From contig NW_026570278.1 of assembly GCF_019649055.1 (NCBI RefSeq), positions 372,001-436,000 on the forward strand: DNA of 64,000 nucleotides. Reading direction: 5' to 3'. Source of the DNA: Paramacrobiotus metropolitanus (lineage: Eukaryota; Tardigrada; Eutardigrada; Parachela; Macrobiotidae). The notes beneath the pieces are model-generated. The model ran no database searches. It had not been told where the DNA came from and saw only the letters and a list, made by a program, of their open reading frames with translations. This document shows, in pieces, positions 55,036 through 64,000 of this stretch; within the stretch, counting starts at the first letter, position 1, and the number at the start of each line of letters is the position of its first letter. Made by a program: the position numbers and the translations under genes.

Positions 55036-56164
55036 ATCCGGCTTGGCCGCGGCGTGGTTGCTTGCACTGGGCGATATAATGCCCCAGTTCCCCGCAGTTT
55101 CGGCATTTGTCGGTCGCTGCAGCCGTCTTCTTCATTCGGCTTTCGTTAGCGCTGTCGCTGGCAGCCTCCTCGGGGACTGCGTTTTGAATATAATCGGCGT
55201 ACGTGTCGTCATGCTGCCGTGCCCACATATCGACTTCTTGAGGGTGGCTGGTCATGAGCGATCTGAACTGCCGGTCATACTCGAGCCAATGGGCGGTCGG
55301 GACCCCCCGGTCGACGTATGCCGCAATTAGATCCTGGTATTTAGCCAGGGCGGTGGCCAGCTCCGGCAGAATTGTGACGCGGTACGCCAGGAATACGGAG
55401 AACGCGCGGATCCAAGAGGTAAAAGAGTCAACAACTACGCGCGCCTCGTTTGGCTTTAGCACCACCTGTCCTCTCGACATCACCAGCTTAGAGCCTCCAT
55501 GCTTTGGTTTTTCGACACGGTTTTTTGGTAGCAAACCATCGAAGTCGACGTACCGAGATGGGTCCGCTAGTCGTCGGCGAACCCTGCTGGGAACGGCGGG
55601 CAGGTGCTTGGCCCGATTGAGCAGAGCGTTACGCATAGACGATGATGCACGATTACCGCTGTGTTGATTTCCGCCGGGATGCGGACCGAGGCGGTCGAAA
55701 ATCGGCGGGCGGGCAGGGGAGCGGCTGCGAGACGACGAGCGGCTCCTTGAACTGCTGCTCTTACCTCTACGTCGGCGGTGCGAGCGTCCACTGCTTTCAC
55801 CGCTCTGATGCACAACCCTCTTTCCATCCGGATGCGACTCAATCTGGATGACAGATGCAGTCGCTGGAGAAATTGGCCGGGGAACCCCAAGCTCCCTGGT
55901 TGCCAGCGGTGTGACAATGTCCAGGAGCTGCTGGATTTGTTGCTGGTGCTGTTGATGTTGGCGTGCGATCAGGGTCTGTAAATCAAGCGGAGGTGGGTCA
56001 ACTACCACCACTTGCGATCTGATTGTGGGAGCGGGGGACGGGGATCGATTGCGTTTTCGACTAGGACGCGTGTTATTTCGTGGAGCCCGGCCTCCTCTGG
56101 TGCCTCCGCCAGAACGCGTTTTCTTCGGGCTGAGGTTACGGTTGGGCTTCTTCTTCGGTGGCAT
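54872..56164 (-). CDS. DIRS-type Gag with two CCHC zinc knuckles
   Basis: 430 residues from ATG 56164. The N-terminus is highly basic (MPPKKKPNRNLSPKKTR) with a Gln-rich segment, then an Arg/Ser-rich tract, a capsid-like middle with WLEYDRQFR, and two nucleic-acid-binding knuckles: CRNCGELGHYIAQC (about 353-366) and CEHCRDKDHKTPQC (about 411-424). A Cys-rich spacer (CRNHNYSHCSEPC) lies between them. It packages element RNA. The same architecture is present in the frameshifted gag at 19502-20760. Confidence 0.85.
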   Translation of the reverse strand: MPPKKKPNRNLSPKKTRSGGGTRGGRAPRNNTRPSRKRNRSPSPAPTIRSQVVVVDPPPLDLQTLIARQHQQHQQQIQQLLDIVTPLATRELGVPRPISPATASVIQIESHPDGKRVVHQSGESSGRSHRRRRGKSSSSRSRSSSRSRSPARPPIFDRLGPHPGGNQHSGNRASSSMRNALLNRAKHLPAVPSRVRRRLADPSRYVDFDGLLPKNRVEKPKHGGSKLVMSRGQVVLKPNEARVVVDSFTSWIRAFSVFLAYRVTILPELATALAKYQDLIAAYVDRGVPTAHWLEYDRQFRSLMTSHPQEVDMWARQHDDTYADYIQNAVPEEAASDSANESRMKKTAAATDKCRNCGELGHYIAQCKQPRRGQAGYVPPFRPAPAAGGEVCRNHNYSHCSEPCRYRRLHVCEHCRDKDHKTPQCKSGSR

Positions 56165-57451
56165 AATAAGAGATTGTTGTGAACAACGTTATTCAACGGA
56201 GAACCGACGGAATGTTAGGGAACTTCAAGTCTAGGGAACTTTAAATTCAAAACGTAACAGTATGAACGCAGCAAAAACCAGAAATGCAAATGTCAGTGAG
56301 CTGTAACGCACGAACGGCAAAAAGCACACGGCACCATGCTGCCGGTGCCGAGATGAACAGGGAAACAACTGTACAGGATACGTAAATTGCGCCAATTTAA
56401 CATTAGCTAAGTAAAACTTAACTTTCATATAATAGTTAACGTGACTCACTCATTTTCCTTGCTGTATCATAGATTGTAGACTTGTACCAGGTGACGAATC
56501 GTTCCGGTTAACAAATCGGAATTTACAGTAATTCAGTTATAATTATCTCGTAAAGGAAAAAACGGTCAGACTATTATTTTAATACCCTTAATATTTAGTA
56601 ACGGCAAATTTTAGGGTGTACCGTTATTTTAATACGGTAAGCCCAAAAACGAAAGACAGAAAGACGAAAGACAGAATATAAGTTTTTTTGTAGCACACCA
56701 GACAACAATGAGAAGAATTAGTCTACACCCAGTATCAGCTGGAGAGTGCTCCAAGCATCACATTTCATTACCATTTGGGCTCCCGGCACCATTTTTTGTC
56801 TCGGGCCACCATTTTAGGGACACCAGCTATTATGATAAAATACCGATTGTTTCAGGACACCATCTTATTGCTGCAAAAAGTACTGAATGTACTTCTTATA
56901 GTACAGTATACTGTAGCTGCAGCGACGAGTACCTAATAAATACAACTGTACTGCAATGTTGTTTCGAAGGTACGCTTGGAATGTTATTGTTAATATCTCC
57001 CGTGAAGCCGAAGTACAGAAATCGCAAAGTGCAGCGATCGGGGCAATGGTAGACGGGAGCGCTGTTCTCCAGTTAAGGGCTGGATATGTAGCACCCAAGA
57101 TTTGGTTACCATGAACAACTTTATTTGCGGAAACCACTTCGATGGAGGGCACCGGACAAGACATTTCAGCCAGGACGTCGTTCAATGTGAAGTGAGAAAA
57201 AGTTGCGATCTTTCGACAGACTCCACCCGTTGGCTGCCTTTACCGTTTTGTCCATGAATTATGAACTATCCATGGGCAATTATCGCCCGCCAGTCCCACC
57301 CGATGCATCTAAGCCGTTAAGTAATACATACGGACATTCTGCCTTCCGGTTATTACAAAATGCATTCGACTTAACGATGCCATGCATACCATATTGGCCA
57401 AACATTTTAGCAATGCTTTCGCGCTTTGGTGAAAATATACCATTTCTTGTA
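56165..57451. other. Region between the DIRS-like element and the 57.4-kb MITE
   Basis: 56780-56870 contains TCTCGGGCCACCATTTT and GGACACCA words shared with the element at 40628-41424, so a degraded member of that family lies here. Otherwise no gene was seen. Confidence 0.45.
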
Positions 57452-57788
57452 CTTTGCAAGGGACCTCTAGTTCTACCCTTTTACATTAAGAGAAACCTTG
57501 TTTTCGCCCACCCGCCCGCACAGCTGCCGCTTACACGAAGCAGCTTCAGGCAGACCACAGTTTAAAAACGCCAACAACCCAAGTTCAGCAATTTCTTCGC
57601 TCTCGCGCACAGCTGCGCAACCGGTATTTGCCGACTTGGCCGACTTGGCCAGAAGGCCAGAAGTGGCCGACTTGGCCAGAAGTGTAGTCGACTTTAAGGT
57701 GCTTCGTGTGAGCGACTAAGCAGCAGCTACGCGTAGGAAACAAGGTTTCCTTAATGCATGAGAGGCAGATTAGAGGTCCCCTGCGAAG
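57452..57788. mobile_element. 337-bp TA-flanked MITE related to 11374-11687
   Basis: Imperfect inverted arms of about 110 bp start CTTTGCAAGGGACCTCTAG and end CTAATCTGCC...GGTCCCCTGCGAAG read outward. TA stands at both sides (57450-57451 and 57789-57790). It shares the CTT(T/C)G terminus and the AAACCTTGTTTTC / GCCGCTTACACGAA internal words with the 11.4-kb element. Confidence 0.75.
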
Positions 57789-58419
57789 TACTGAAATTTA
57801 TGAACTGGCGATGACTTCTATAGGTAGAAATTAGCGGCTGTTTAGTAAGCGTGCTGCATTCGTCCTAGGCGGCCCATACGATGTCACGTTCTTGGAAACC
57901 GTTGATCTGGTTCCGAGACATTTTGACTGAAAACAGATAGCTCAGAAAGTGCTTTGGTGGCTTTTTTAACTTAACTTTTGCTTCTACCGCCGTGAGAAGC
58001 CTATGCCTTTATTTTCACCGTTTCCATCTACCAGTTAAAAACGCCGTTAAGAAATTAATCAGAACCTTTCTAGGTAAGTCATTATCCTTAACAAAACAGC
58101 TTTTTTAATGATTGTTATCGATTATTTATTGATTGATATTTTACCGAGAAACACACAGTACCAGCGGGAAAATTTGTTGAGTTATTTCTACTGTATGGTT
58201 GCTTGAAGGGATAATACTAATAATCGTGATTGCAAACGTTTGCATGCCGAGGGGCAAATGTATGTCTTCGTGGCTATTGTTACTGGCCTAATGACTACTT
58301 CCGTTAATACTCCTAGTGTTGTTAATTACACTAATGATAAGCTCGAGAATTCCCAAGAACGGCATAGAAATAATTCTGAACTTAACTAATCTTTACTTGG
58401 TTTTGATTGTTATTGAAAA
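57789..58419. other. 5' flank of the GPCR gene
   Basis: AT-rich, with no TATA box in an obvious position and no other gene. An upstream noncoding exon is possible but not visible. Confidence 0.4.
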
Positions 58420-60321
58420 ATGAAAGCAAATCAATCGGTCAACTCTAGCATACTTAAATACGGGTGCACCTGGACGGACAGTTATAATGCAACCGAAGCG
58501 CAGGAACGCTCGGAGTACAGTTTTGTCGTTTGTTATCCCATTTTGTTGTTTTTCTGCACCATTGGAAATTTTTTAACTATCGCAGTTTTTGGAACCATTC
58601 GGCATGTACCAAGTGCCGATGTTTTATTGCTTGCTCTTGCGGTCGGCGATCTTTTGACAGTGTAAGTCATACGGTAAAGCCGTAAAGGATAAGTGCAGTG
58701 TTACGTGACAATTTGTGACCCTATGTGACATTGTTTTACCTACAGACTACAAGTACAGCAGCTATTTACATTTCTATACATTACTCGTACTGCATCAAAT
58801 TTTAATATTGTTAGATAATTTAGATCTACATAGCAGCTATAACCCAGTAAGTACTCATACCGTACACACAAGCCTGTCTGTACAATGCTAAAAGAAAAAG
58901 CGTAAATTTTCGAACGTTGGTGTTATGCCAGACTATCGATAGAAAATTAGACCAAAGTGGCTTCTTTGCACCGATTTGATTAAACAAGATTTTGCAAAAA
59001 CAATTGTTTTTGCAACACTTTATACAAGTTAAAAATCTTGATTCAAATATTTTTCTACAAGACAATGATCTCATTGCTTTCCACAGGTGGATTTACTTTC
59101 CTGAGTACATGTTCGTTGTCAACCCGGATATTTTCAACAGCATTTACACTTTCGACTATGTTAACGACTACATACAAGGTCTGTATATTTGGCTACAGAT
59201 CGGATTCCCAAGATTCGCGGATTGGTAAGGACTAAGGAAGGACTAAGGACTACTGTACTAATAATTCTCAGTGTGGTTTAAGTACTGAAAAATAATCTAA
59301 ATCTCTCAACTTTATTTTGTTGACTGAACAAGGATTTATTAGGGTGTTGGTGGTATTTTCCATTGAGCGGTTTCGTGCCATTGTGAGAGCCCATTTGACG
59401 TATCCAGTCTCCGCCAAAGTTTCCCGGATCCTTGTCCTAACTTGTTTTCTTTATGGAATCGTAACTTGTATTGATAAGGCCGTCGCTCAGTACTATTTGT
59501 TGGCTGTGCTGGACATTACGAATTTCGATGTGGAAACGTCACTGGCCTTCCCATCTTCGCTGCCTCGAAATATACAAACATGGAACACGATTTCCACTAT
59601 CTACGGAGTACAAAACAACATACTATTTTTAGTTTTATATAACTTAGTAATTAAACGGAATCATTTTGATCTGTAGTTAGTGGAGACATTTGTCGTGTTC
59701 ACAATCCTTTTGGTATGCAACGCGACCATCATTTACAAAATTCTGACCTATCACCGCGACGGTGCCCGGCTACACACCCAACTCGTATTCACAGCTGAAC
59801 CGGGAGTATCTAACGTGCCACACCGAGGCAAACAAAAGATCGAGGCACCGCTTCTCGTTTCCGCCGTGTCGATGTATTTGATATGCAGACTGCCGGCAGC
59901 CATCAACGACACCCTGGGGCAACTGTCGCAGTATCCATTCTGCTCAGTTAATTACCAAAATTACGACGTGTTATGGCGTCCTCTCGATTCCATAAAGCTG
60001 ATTCCCTATTCCGTCAACTTTTACCTCTACTGTGCATTCAGTACAAAATTTCGCAAGAGGGTGAAAGCGACTTACACTGCCTTTGTATGGAGAGCCAGGC
60101 TATGGAAGAAAAAACTGCGTGGTGATCAAGAGGGCGCAGACTTGGTTAGCAACGACTCCAGGATCAACTCCCCGCAGTTAAAAACGAGACGGCCGAAAAT
60201 ACCTCCAGTCGGCAAAGGTCGTGAGATTCCGGAAAAGACGCAACTGTTTGTTGTGTTCGGAAAAGAAGAAAATTCGGGCAGTTCAATGGAAACTACCACC
60301 ACGGTTACTACAAGACTGTAG
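58420..60321 (+). CDS. Class A (rhodopsin-like) GPCR, probably neuropeptide-type orphan
   Basis: Four exons, 58420-58661, 59087-59224, 59343-59607 and 59677-60321, join in frame to 429 residues. The introns are 425, 118 and 69 bp. TM1 carries GN (IGNFLTI), TM2 LALAVGD, and ECL1 a Trp. TM3 ends in ERF in place of DRY (FSIERFRAI), TM5 lies around FVVFTILLVCN, TM6 around LLVSAVSMYLICRLP, and TM7 ends SVNFYLYC in place of NPxxY. The N-terminus has N-glycosylation sites and the C-tail is long, basic and Ser/Thr-rich. An apparent in-frame TAG at 59674 is removed with the 69-bp intron. The modified TM7 motif resembles invertebrate peptide receptors, so a peptide ligand is likely but unproven. Confidence 0.85.
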
Positions 60322-60740
60322 CGGACGTGCGTAATGAGCGTAACCATAGCAACTTTAAACACCAACGGGTTATTTTTAACCCTCGTGCTACCGAGTGACT
60401 TTGGCTGTTTCAAATACCACTGGGGCAGGTTTTATTATGTAACTCACAACGCCTCACGGAAAGAGCCACGTTAGCAGCTACTCTTACACTACCGCATGCA
60501 GCATTTGTTCAAGTGCCAGTTTTACGCTCTGAATGTGCATTTTAAATATTTCCAAATTATTCCGGCATATCTTGGCTAACGTTTATTGTCCTTTGCTGTC
60601 AACCATTTTATTTTGTAGCAGAAACGTTAGTACGGGAAACAATTGTTTTGCTTAATTTTTTATGCACGGACGGGGTCCTAAGTAGTGAACGTTATAGTTA
60701 AGGCGTCAAACTCCATGGTCAAACATTAAGGTTTGACTAA
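60322..60740. other. 3' flank of the GPCR gene
   Basis: AT-rich 3' flank with no gene or strong repeat. It probably contains the 3' UTR, though no clear AATAAA was fixed. Confidence 0.4.
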
Positions 60741-61482
60741 CAAGCTAACATTTTCCATTGAGTTATTCGCACAAATACCAGACGCATATCGTTTTGTAGA
60801 GAAAAGTCAGCTCTGTTAAGCAGTATTTTTTATAGCGGGGTGGTTTTCATAGTTATCGCTTAAAATGCATGTAAAGTTAGTATTGCAAAACGTCCAGTGA
60901 CGTGTCTATGCGCAATTCAAAGATGCCGCCCATCGCGCATCTTAGATACCGATCTTCTGCAGCGCACTGAGCGCTGGCCTGCCTGTGCGACATCTACGTT
61001 AGCGGAAAATAATGTTTTTTATTTGCTCTAGTTTTGAGTTCACAAAGAGCGTCTATGGATTGTTGATATTTTTGCGTGCATTTAGCGTTCGAAATCCTCA
61101 AAGTTATAATTGCCAGTTTGTAGAACCAGAAACAAAAATTGCACTGAGTTGAGATGTTCAATGCTCAGAACATACAGCGTACCATATACCAGCTCCCACT
61201 GAATCCGGATATGATCTGCCGAACTGATAACCACGCGATGCAGCATATCCGCGGTCAGCGCAGCAGAAGATCGGTATCTAAGATGCGCGATGGGCGGCAT
61301 CTTTGAAGTGCGCATAGACACGTCACTGGACGTTTTGCAATACTAACTTTACATTTATTTTAAACGATAACTATGAAAACCACCTCGCTATAAAAAATAC
61401 TGCTTATCAGAGCTGATTTTTCTCTACAAAACGATATGCGTCTGGTATTTGTTCGAATAACTCAATGGAAAATGTTAGCTTG
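60741..61482. mobile_element. 742-bp Harbinger-like MITE with TAA duplication
   Basis: Long inverted arms of about 235 bp (60741 to about 60976; about 61252 to 61482) begin CAAGCTAACATTTTCCATTG. TAA stands at both outer sides (60738-60740 and 61483-61485), the TWA duplication typical of PIF/Harbinger. The centre is unique and has no ORF of note. Confidence 0.85.
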
Positions 61483-61859
61483 TAAGCAAAACATTTCTGC
61501 AACAATTTTTTTGGAATTAAGAAAACTTTCCTGCCTAAAGGTCACCCCATCAGTATTAGAAGTGTTAAATATTCAGAACTTAGAAGTATTAGTATTCAGA
61601 ACTTAGAAGTACTGCTGATTGTGGGATGAAACTGTTTCTTACCGTTCAATCGTGGATAATTCGCTGATACTGATAATTTGTACACAACTATCAGCAATGT
61701 TTCAGGAGAGTGTTTACACTTTACAGTAACTGTGCAAGTGGTTTATCTGGTTATTGAAGTCACTAATTAACGTATGAGTAACAATGTGGACCCAAAAAAT
61801 CGTCGTATAGGAAGTGTGCCCTAATACTTACTAATCAAAACTTTCTTGGCTATATAAGA

Positions 61860-62480
61860 CTACATGGACTACTGGAGGCTACACAAACTTAGACAGAGAC
61901 TACCGAAAAGTTCAGCGGTTACTTAAGACTACATGGACTACTGGTGGCTACACAAACTACAGGCGCTGCAGCAGAAGCGGTCGAACACCGGAAGTGCGGC
62001 AAGTACGCTGACTTGGGTGATCGGTGCAATTTCCAACCCGTAGCATTGGAAACAATGGGAAGCTGCGGTCCTCTTACCATGGATTTCATCAATGAGATGG
62101 CTAGACGCATCAGAGAGCAGACCGGTGAAATCCGCGCGAAGCATTTTCTGTTACAGCGTTTTAGTATAGAGATTCAGCGCGGTAATGCTGCTTGTGTGTT
62201 GGGAACTGTTGAGAAGCAGCTTGATCTCGATGATGTGTTTTTGGTTTGTGTATAGTTGAGCAGATTTTGGATGTTCTCTAACTGATTACTTCCTTTTATT
62301 ATAGATATTCGCATGCACGATATTAGATTCTGGCCACCATGCAACTACAGAGACTATCCAAAAGTTCAGCGGCCACATAAGTCGACAGGGACTACTGGTG
62401 GCTACACAAACTACAAAGACTACCAAAAGTTCAGCGTCTACACGAGACAAAATGGACTACCGGTTACTGGAATATATGCT
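61860..62480 (+). repeat. Degenerate GACTAC...GGTGGCTACACAAACTAC repeats around a LINE-like fragment
   Basis: The block ACTACTGGTGGCTACACAAA with AAAAGTTCAGCG(G/T) recurs at about 61862-61915, 61925-61968, 62340-62375 and 62385-62440. It brackets the 61944-62255 frame. Confidence 0.65.
61944..62255 (+). pseudogene. LINE-like polyprotein C-terminal fragment, copy 2
   Basis: The frame reads KYADLGDRCNFQPVALET, then CGPLTMDFINEMARRIREQT, then FLLQRFSIEIQRGNAACVLG, ending at 62255. This arrangement resembles, from memory, the C-terminal tail of LINE-type retrotransposon polyproteins in invertebrates. No RT domain lies upstream within the window, so it is a 5'-truncated remnant. A shorter relative lies at 29524-29721 on the minus strand. 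Confidence 0.45.
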
Positions 62481-62589
62481 GCGGAAAAACTACTCTGTAG
62501 CGACGGAGGCTACATTTGACTACGGTGGCCAACCGGACTACAAGCCAAGAATGTTGATCCAAAAAAATAACCATGTTCGAAGTGTGCCA

Positions 62590-64000
62590 TAGGTGCGTGC
62601 ATCCGCCTACTCACCGCAAACACAGCGGTGTGGTCTGGTGACCGGTGCTCCAGTCGCAAGCCAGCGGCGATTCTTACCGCGGTGTACTTCGTGCAAAACG
62701 CGATGATGGTACTTAAAAAGCTCCCACCACACAACAATTCAGCAATTTTACGATGATTATTCTGGTTAATAAATTCGATCGAACGACAAAATTGATATCG
62801 TATAAAGGTATTTATCGGAAAATTTATCGATCGAACTTGATAATCAGAAAAATTTATCATAGAACTGAATGAATCGTTGCGGTAACTGTAGTGCGTTGTG
62901 AGAGTTTTAAGCACCACAAAGTAATCGAAAGTAACAAAATACCCAATAAATTTATTCAGCAGTCAGATTCAGCAGCGACTTTGGGAATGGAATTGTAAAA
63001 GTTTTTACAATTTACGATGTAAGTAGATTACCGTGCGTTTAATTTTGTTTTGCACATTACAATTTTTCACAATGTACCTTGTAAATGCACAATAGTCAAA
63101 GTGACTAAACATGAGGACGTTATTGGATGGGGCGGTTGTAGAGCAGTGATCGATGACGTTACATTTAAACCGTGAAAGGCTTAACGGAAAAGAAGAACAT
63201 TTTTTGGCAGTGCGCTAATATCAACAAAAAGGCTAACGGAAACACCAAAATCATGCACACAATACACATACATCAACATAAAAAAACAACCGTCGAGTTG
63301 CAAAACAATCAGCAGTTGCGGCAAAAGCAAAGTTTAAATGTGCACGAATTTTTTCGAAAAACTCAAATCTTTATTTTACATACCACAGGTAAGCGAAAGA
63401 TTAAAAAGGGATTTGGTTAAGGTATGGAGGAGATCTGTCAGCAGCAGGTGATATGTATGGACGGTTGCAATAACCTGGAGAAGCAGCCGAAGAGAACACG
63501 GCCAAATCCATGTTTGGGAACAAATGAAAATGCGTAAGAGCATTCTGGAAGGTATTTCAGTGCGACAGCGTAAACGACGCATCAATTACTGCAATTGTCA
63601 GCTTCGTCAGGGTGGACACATCCACCAGTCTTAGATCAACATCCTTCCAATTACGTTTGCCGCCATCGGGCTGGAAACCGCCGTACCTACAAATATCACA
63701 AAAAATCCAATTTCAGAAGGCATAAACCCACTGTACTCACACAAGCTTTTCAAAGAACCTACAGTTGAAAGAGACATCGAACGAGATGCCACTGATTGGG
63801 ATACTCAAGAGCTTCCACCCACCGCCGATGGATGGACCGGACATACATGATTATACGCTGCGGTGTCGACTGGAGGACAGTTCTTCTCCGCCGCTTGCAA
63901 AAACTTCCGCTGCATACCAGCATGACCATCAGCAGAATGCAGCATGAGATACGGGATCACAAACGAAACTCCCCGGGGTTCAGCAAAGCCTGCTGTGATA
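62590..64000. other. Unassigned right end of the window
   Basis: Frames worth noting are a Lys/Gln-rich one at 63172-63420 that meets a good donor (CCACAG|GTAAGC at about 63388), and an open stretch of about 70 codons at 63633-63852 containing FAAIGLETAVPTNITKNP. Neither has a recognised domain, and both may be exons of a gene running past the window end. No repeat was recognised. Confidence 0.3.

Larger units (their letters stand above)
52286..56164 (-). mobile_element. DIRS-like retrotransposon, coding part intact
   Basis: Three overlapping minus-strand ORFs in the order gag (54872-56164), RT/RNase H (53191-55035), tyrosine recombinase (52286-53305). There is no aspartic protease or DDE integrase, as expected for DIRS. 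All three frames are open with their key residues. Terminal inverted repeats and the internal complementary region were not found, so the outer ends are undefined. GC content is higher than the surroundings, and no target duplication is expected. Confidence 0.9.

Noticed and set aside
59317-59676. GPCR as a pseudogene broken by an in-frame TAG
   Set aside because: A phase-0 intron (59608-59676) removes the stop and gives a continuous TM5, so the gene is read as intact.

Overview
This window is eukaryotic DNA, almost certainly from an invertebrate animal. It has spliced genes with GT-AG introns, several of only 67-71 bp, TATA boxes upstream of secreted-protein genes, a class A GPCR, a DIRS-type retrotransposon and many short inverted-repeat transposons. 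An ecdysozoan such as a tardigrade would fit, but the species cannot be proved from the sequence alone. Gene density is low and repeats dominate.

Layout. 1-2870: a 94-bp minisatellite, with a second array of the same unit in the opposite orientation at 6069-7030. 2.9-6.0 kb: mostly empty, with a possible minus-strand exon pair near 5.0-5.6 kb. 7.1-7.65 kb: a segment duplicated at 45.6-46.1 kb. 8598-10142: an inverted-repeat element with many subterminal motif copies. 10.3-28.4 kb: two tandem segmental copies (A, about 10285-17655; B, about 17700-28430). Each carries a two-exon TIL-type inhibitor gene and a dead copy of an LRR gene. Copy B also holds a 2.9-kb element with a broken gag gene and a small TA-flanked MITE; copy A holds a different MITE. 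29.7-35.2 kb: a large inverted duplication with two divergent two-exon genes for secreted Cys-rich/Thr-Ser-Pro-rich proteins. 37.1-39.06 kb: a three-exon minus-strand gene for a secreted protein with two LRR modules. 40-48 kb: MITEs, 28-bp minisatellites, a Helitron-like 3' end and foldback elements. 48.9-50.4 kb: a third TIL gene. 50.9-51.4 kb: a pogo-like MITE. 52.3-56.2 kb: a DIRS-like element with gag, RT/RNase H and tyrosine recombinase ORFs all open. 58.4-60.3 kb: a complete four-exon GPCR. 60.7-64 kb: a Harbinger-like MITE, a LINE-like fragment and unassigned DNA.

How the genes relate. The host genes encode secreted or membrane proteins: three TIL peptides, two mucin-like proteins, one LRR protein and one receptor. 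The TIL and mucin-like genes have multiplied through segmental duplication, and the LRR gene has left two pseudogenes. The two tandem copies act as mutual empty sites, so several transposon insertions can be dated as later than the duplication. Exon models come from splice-site and reading-frame consistency read by eye; no homology search was run.
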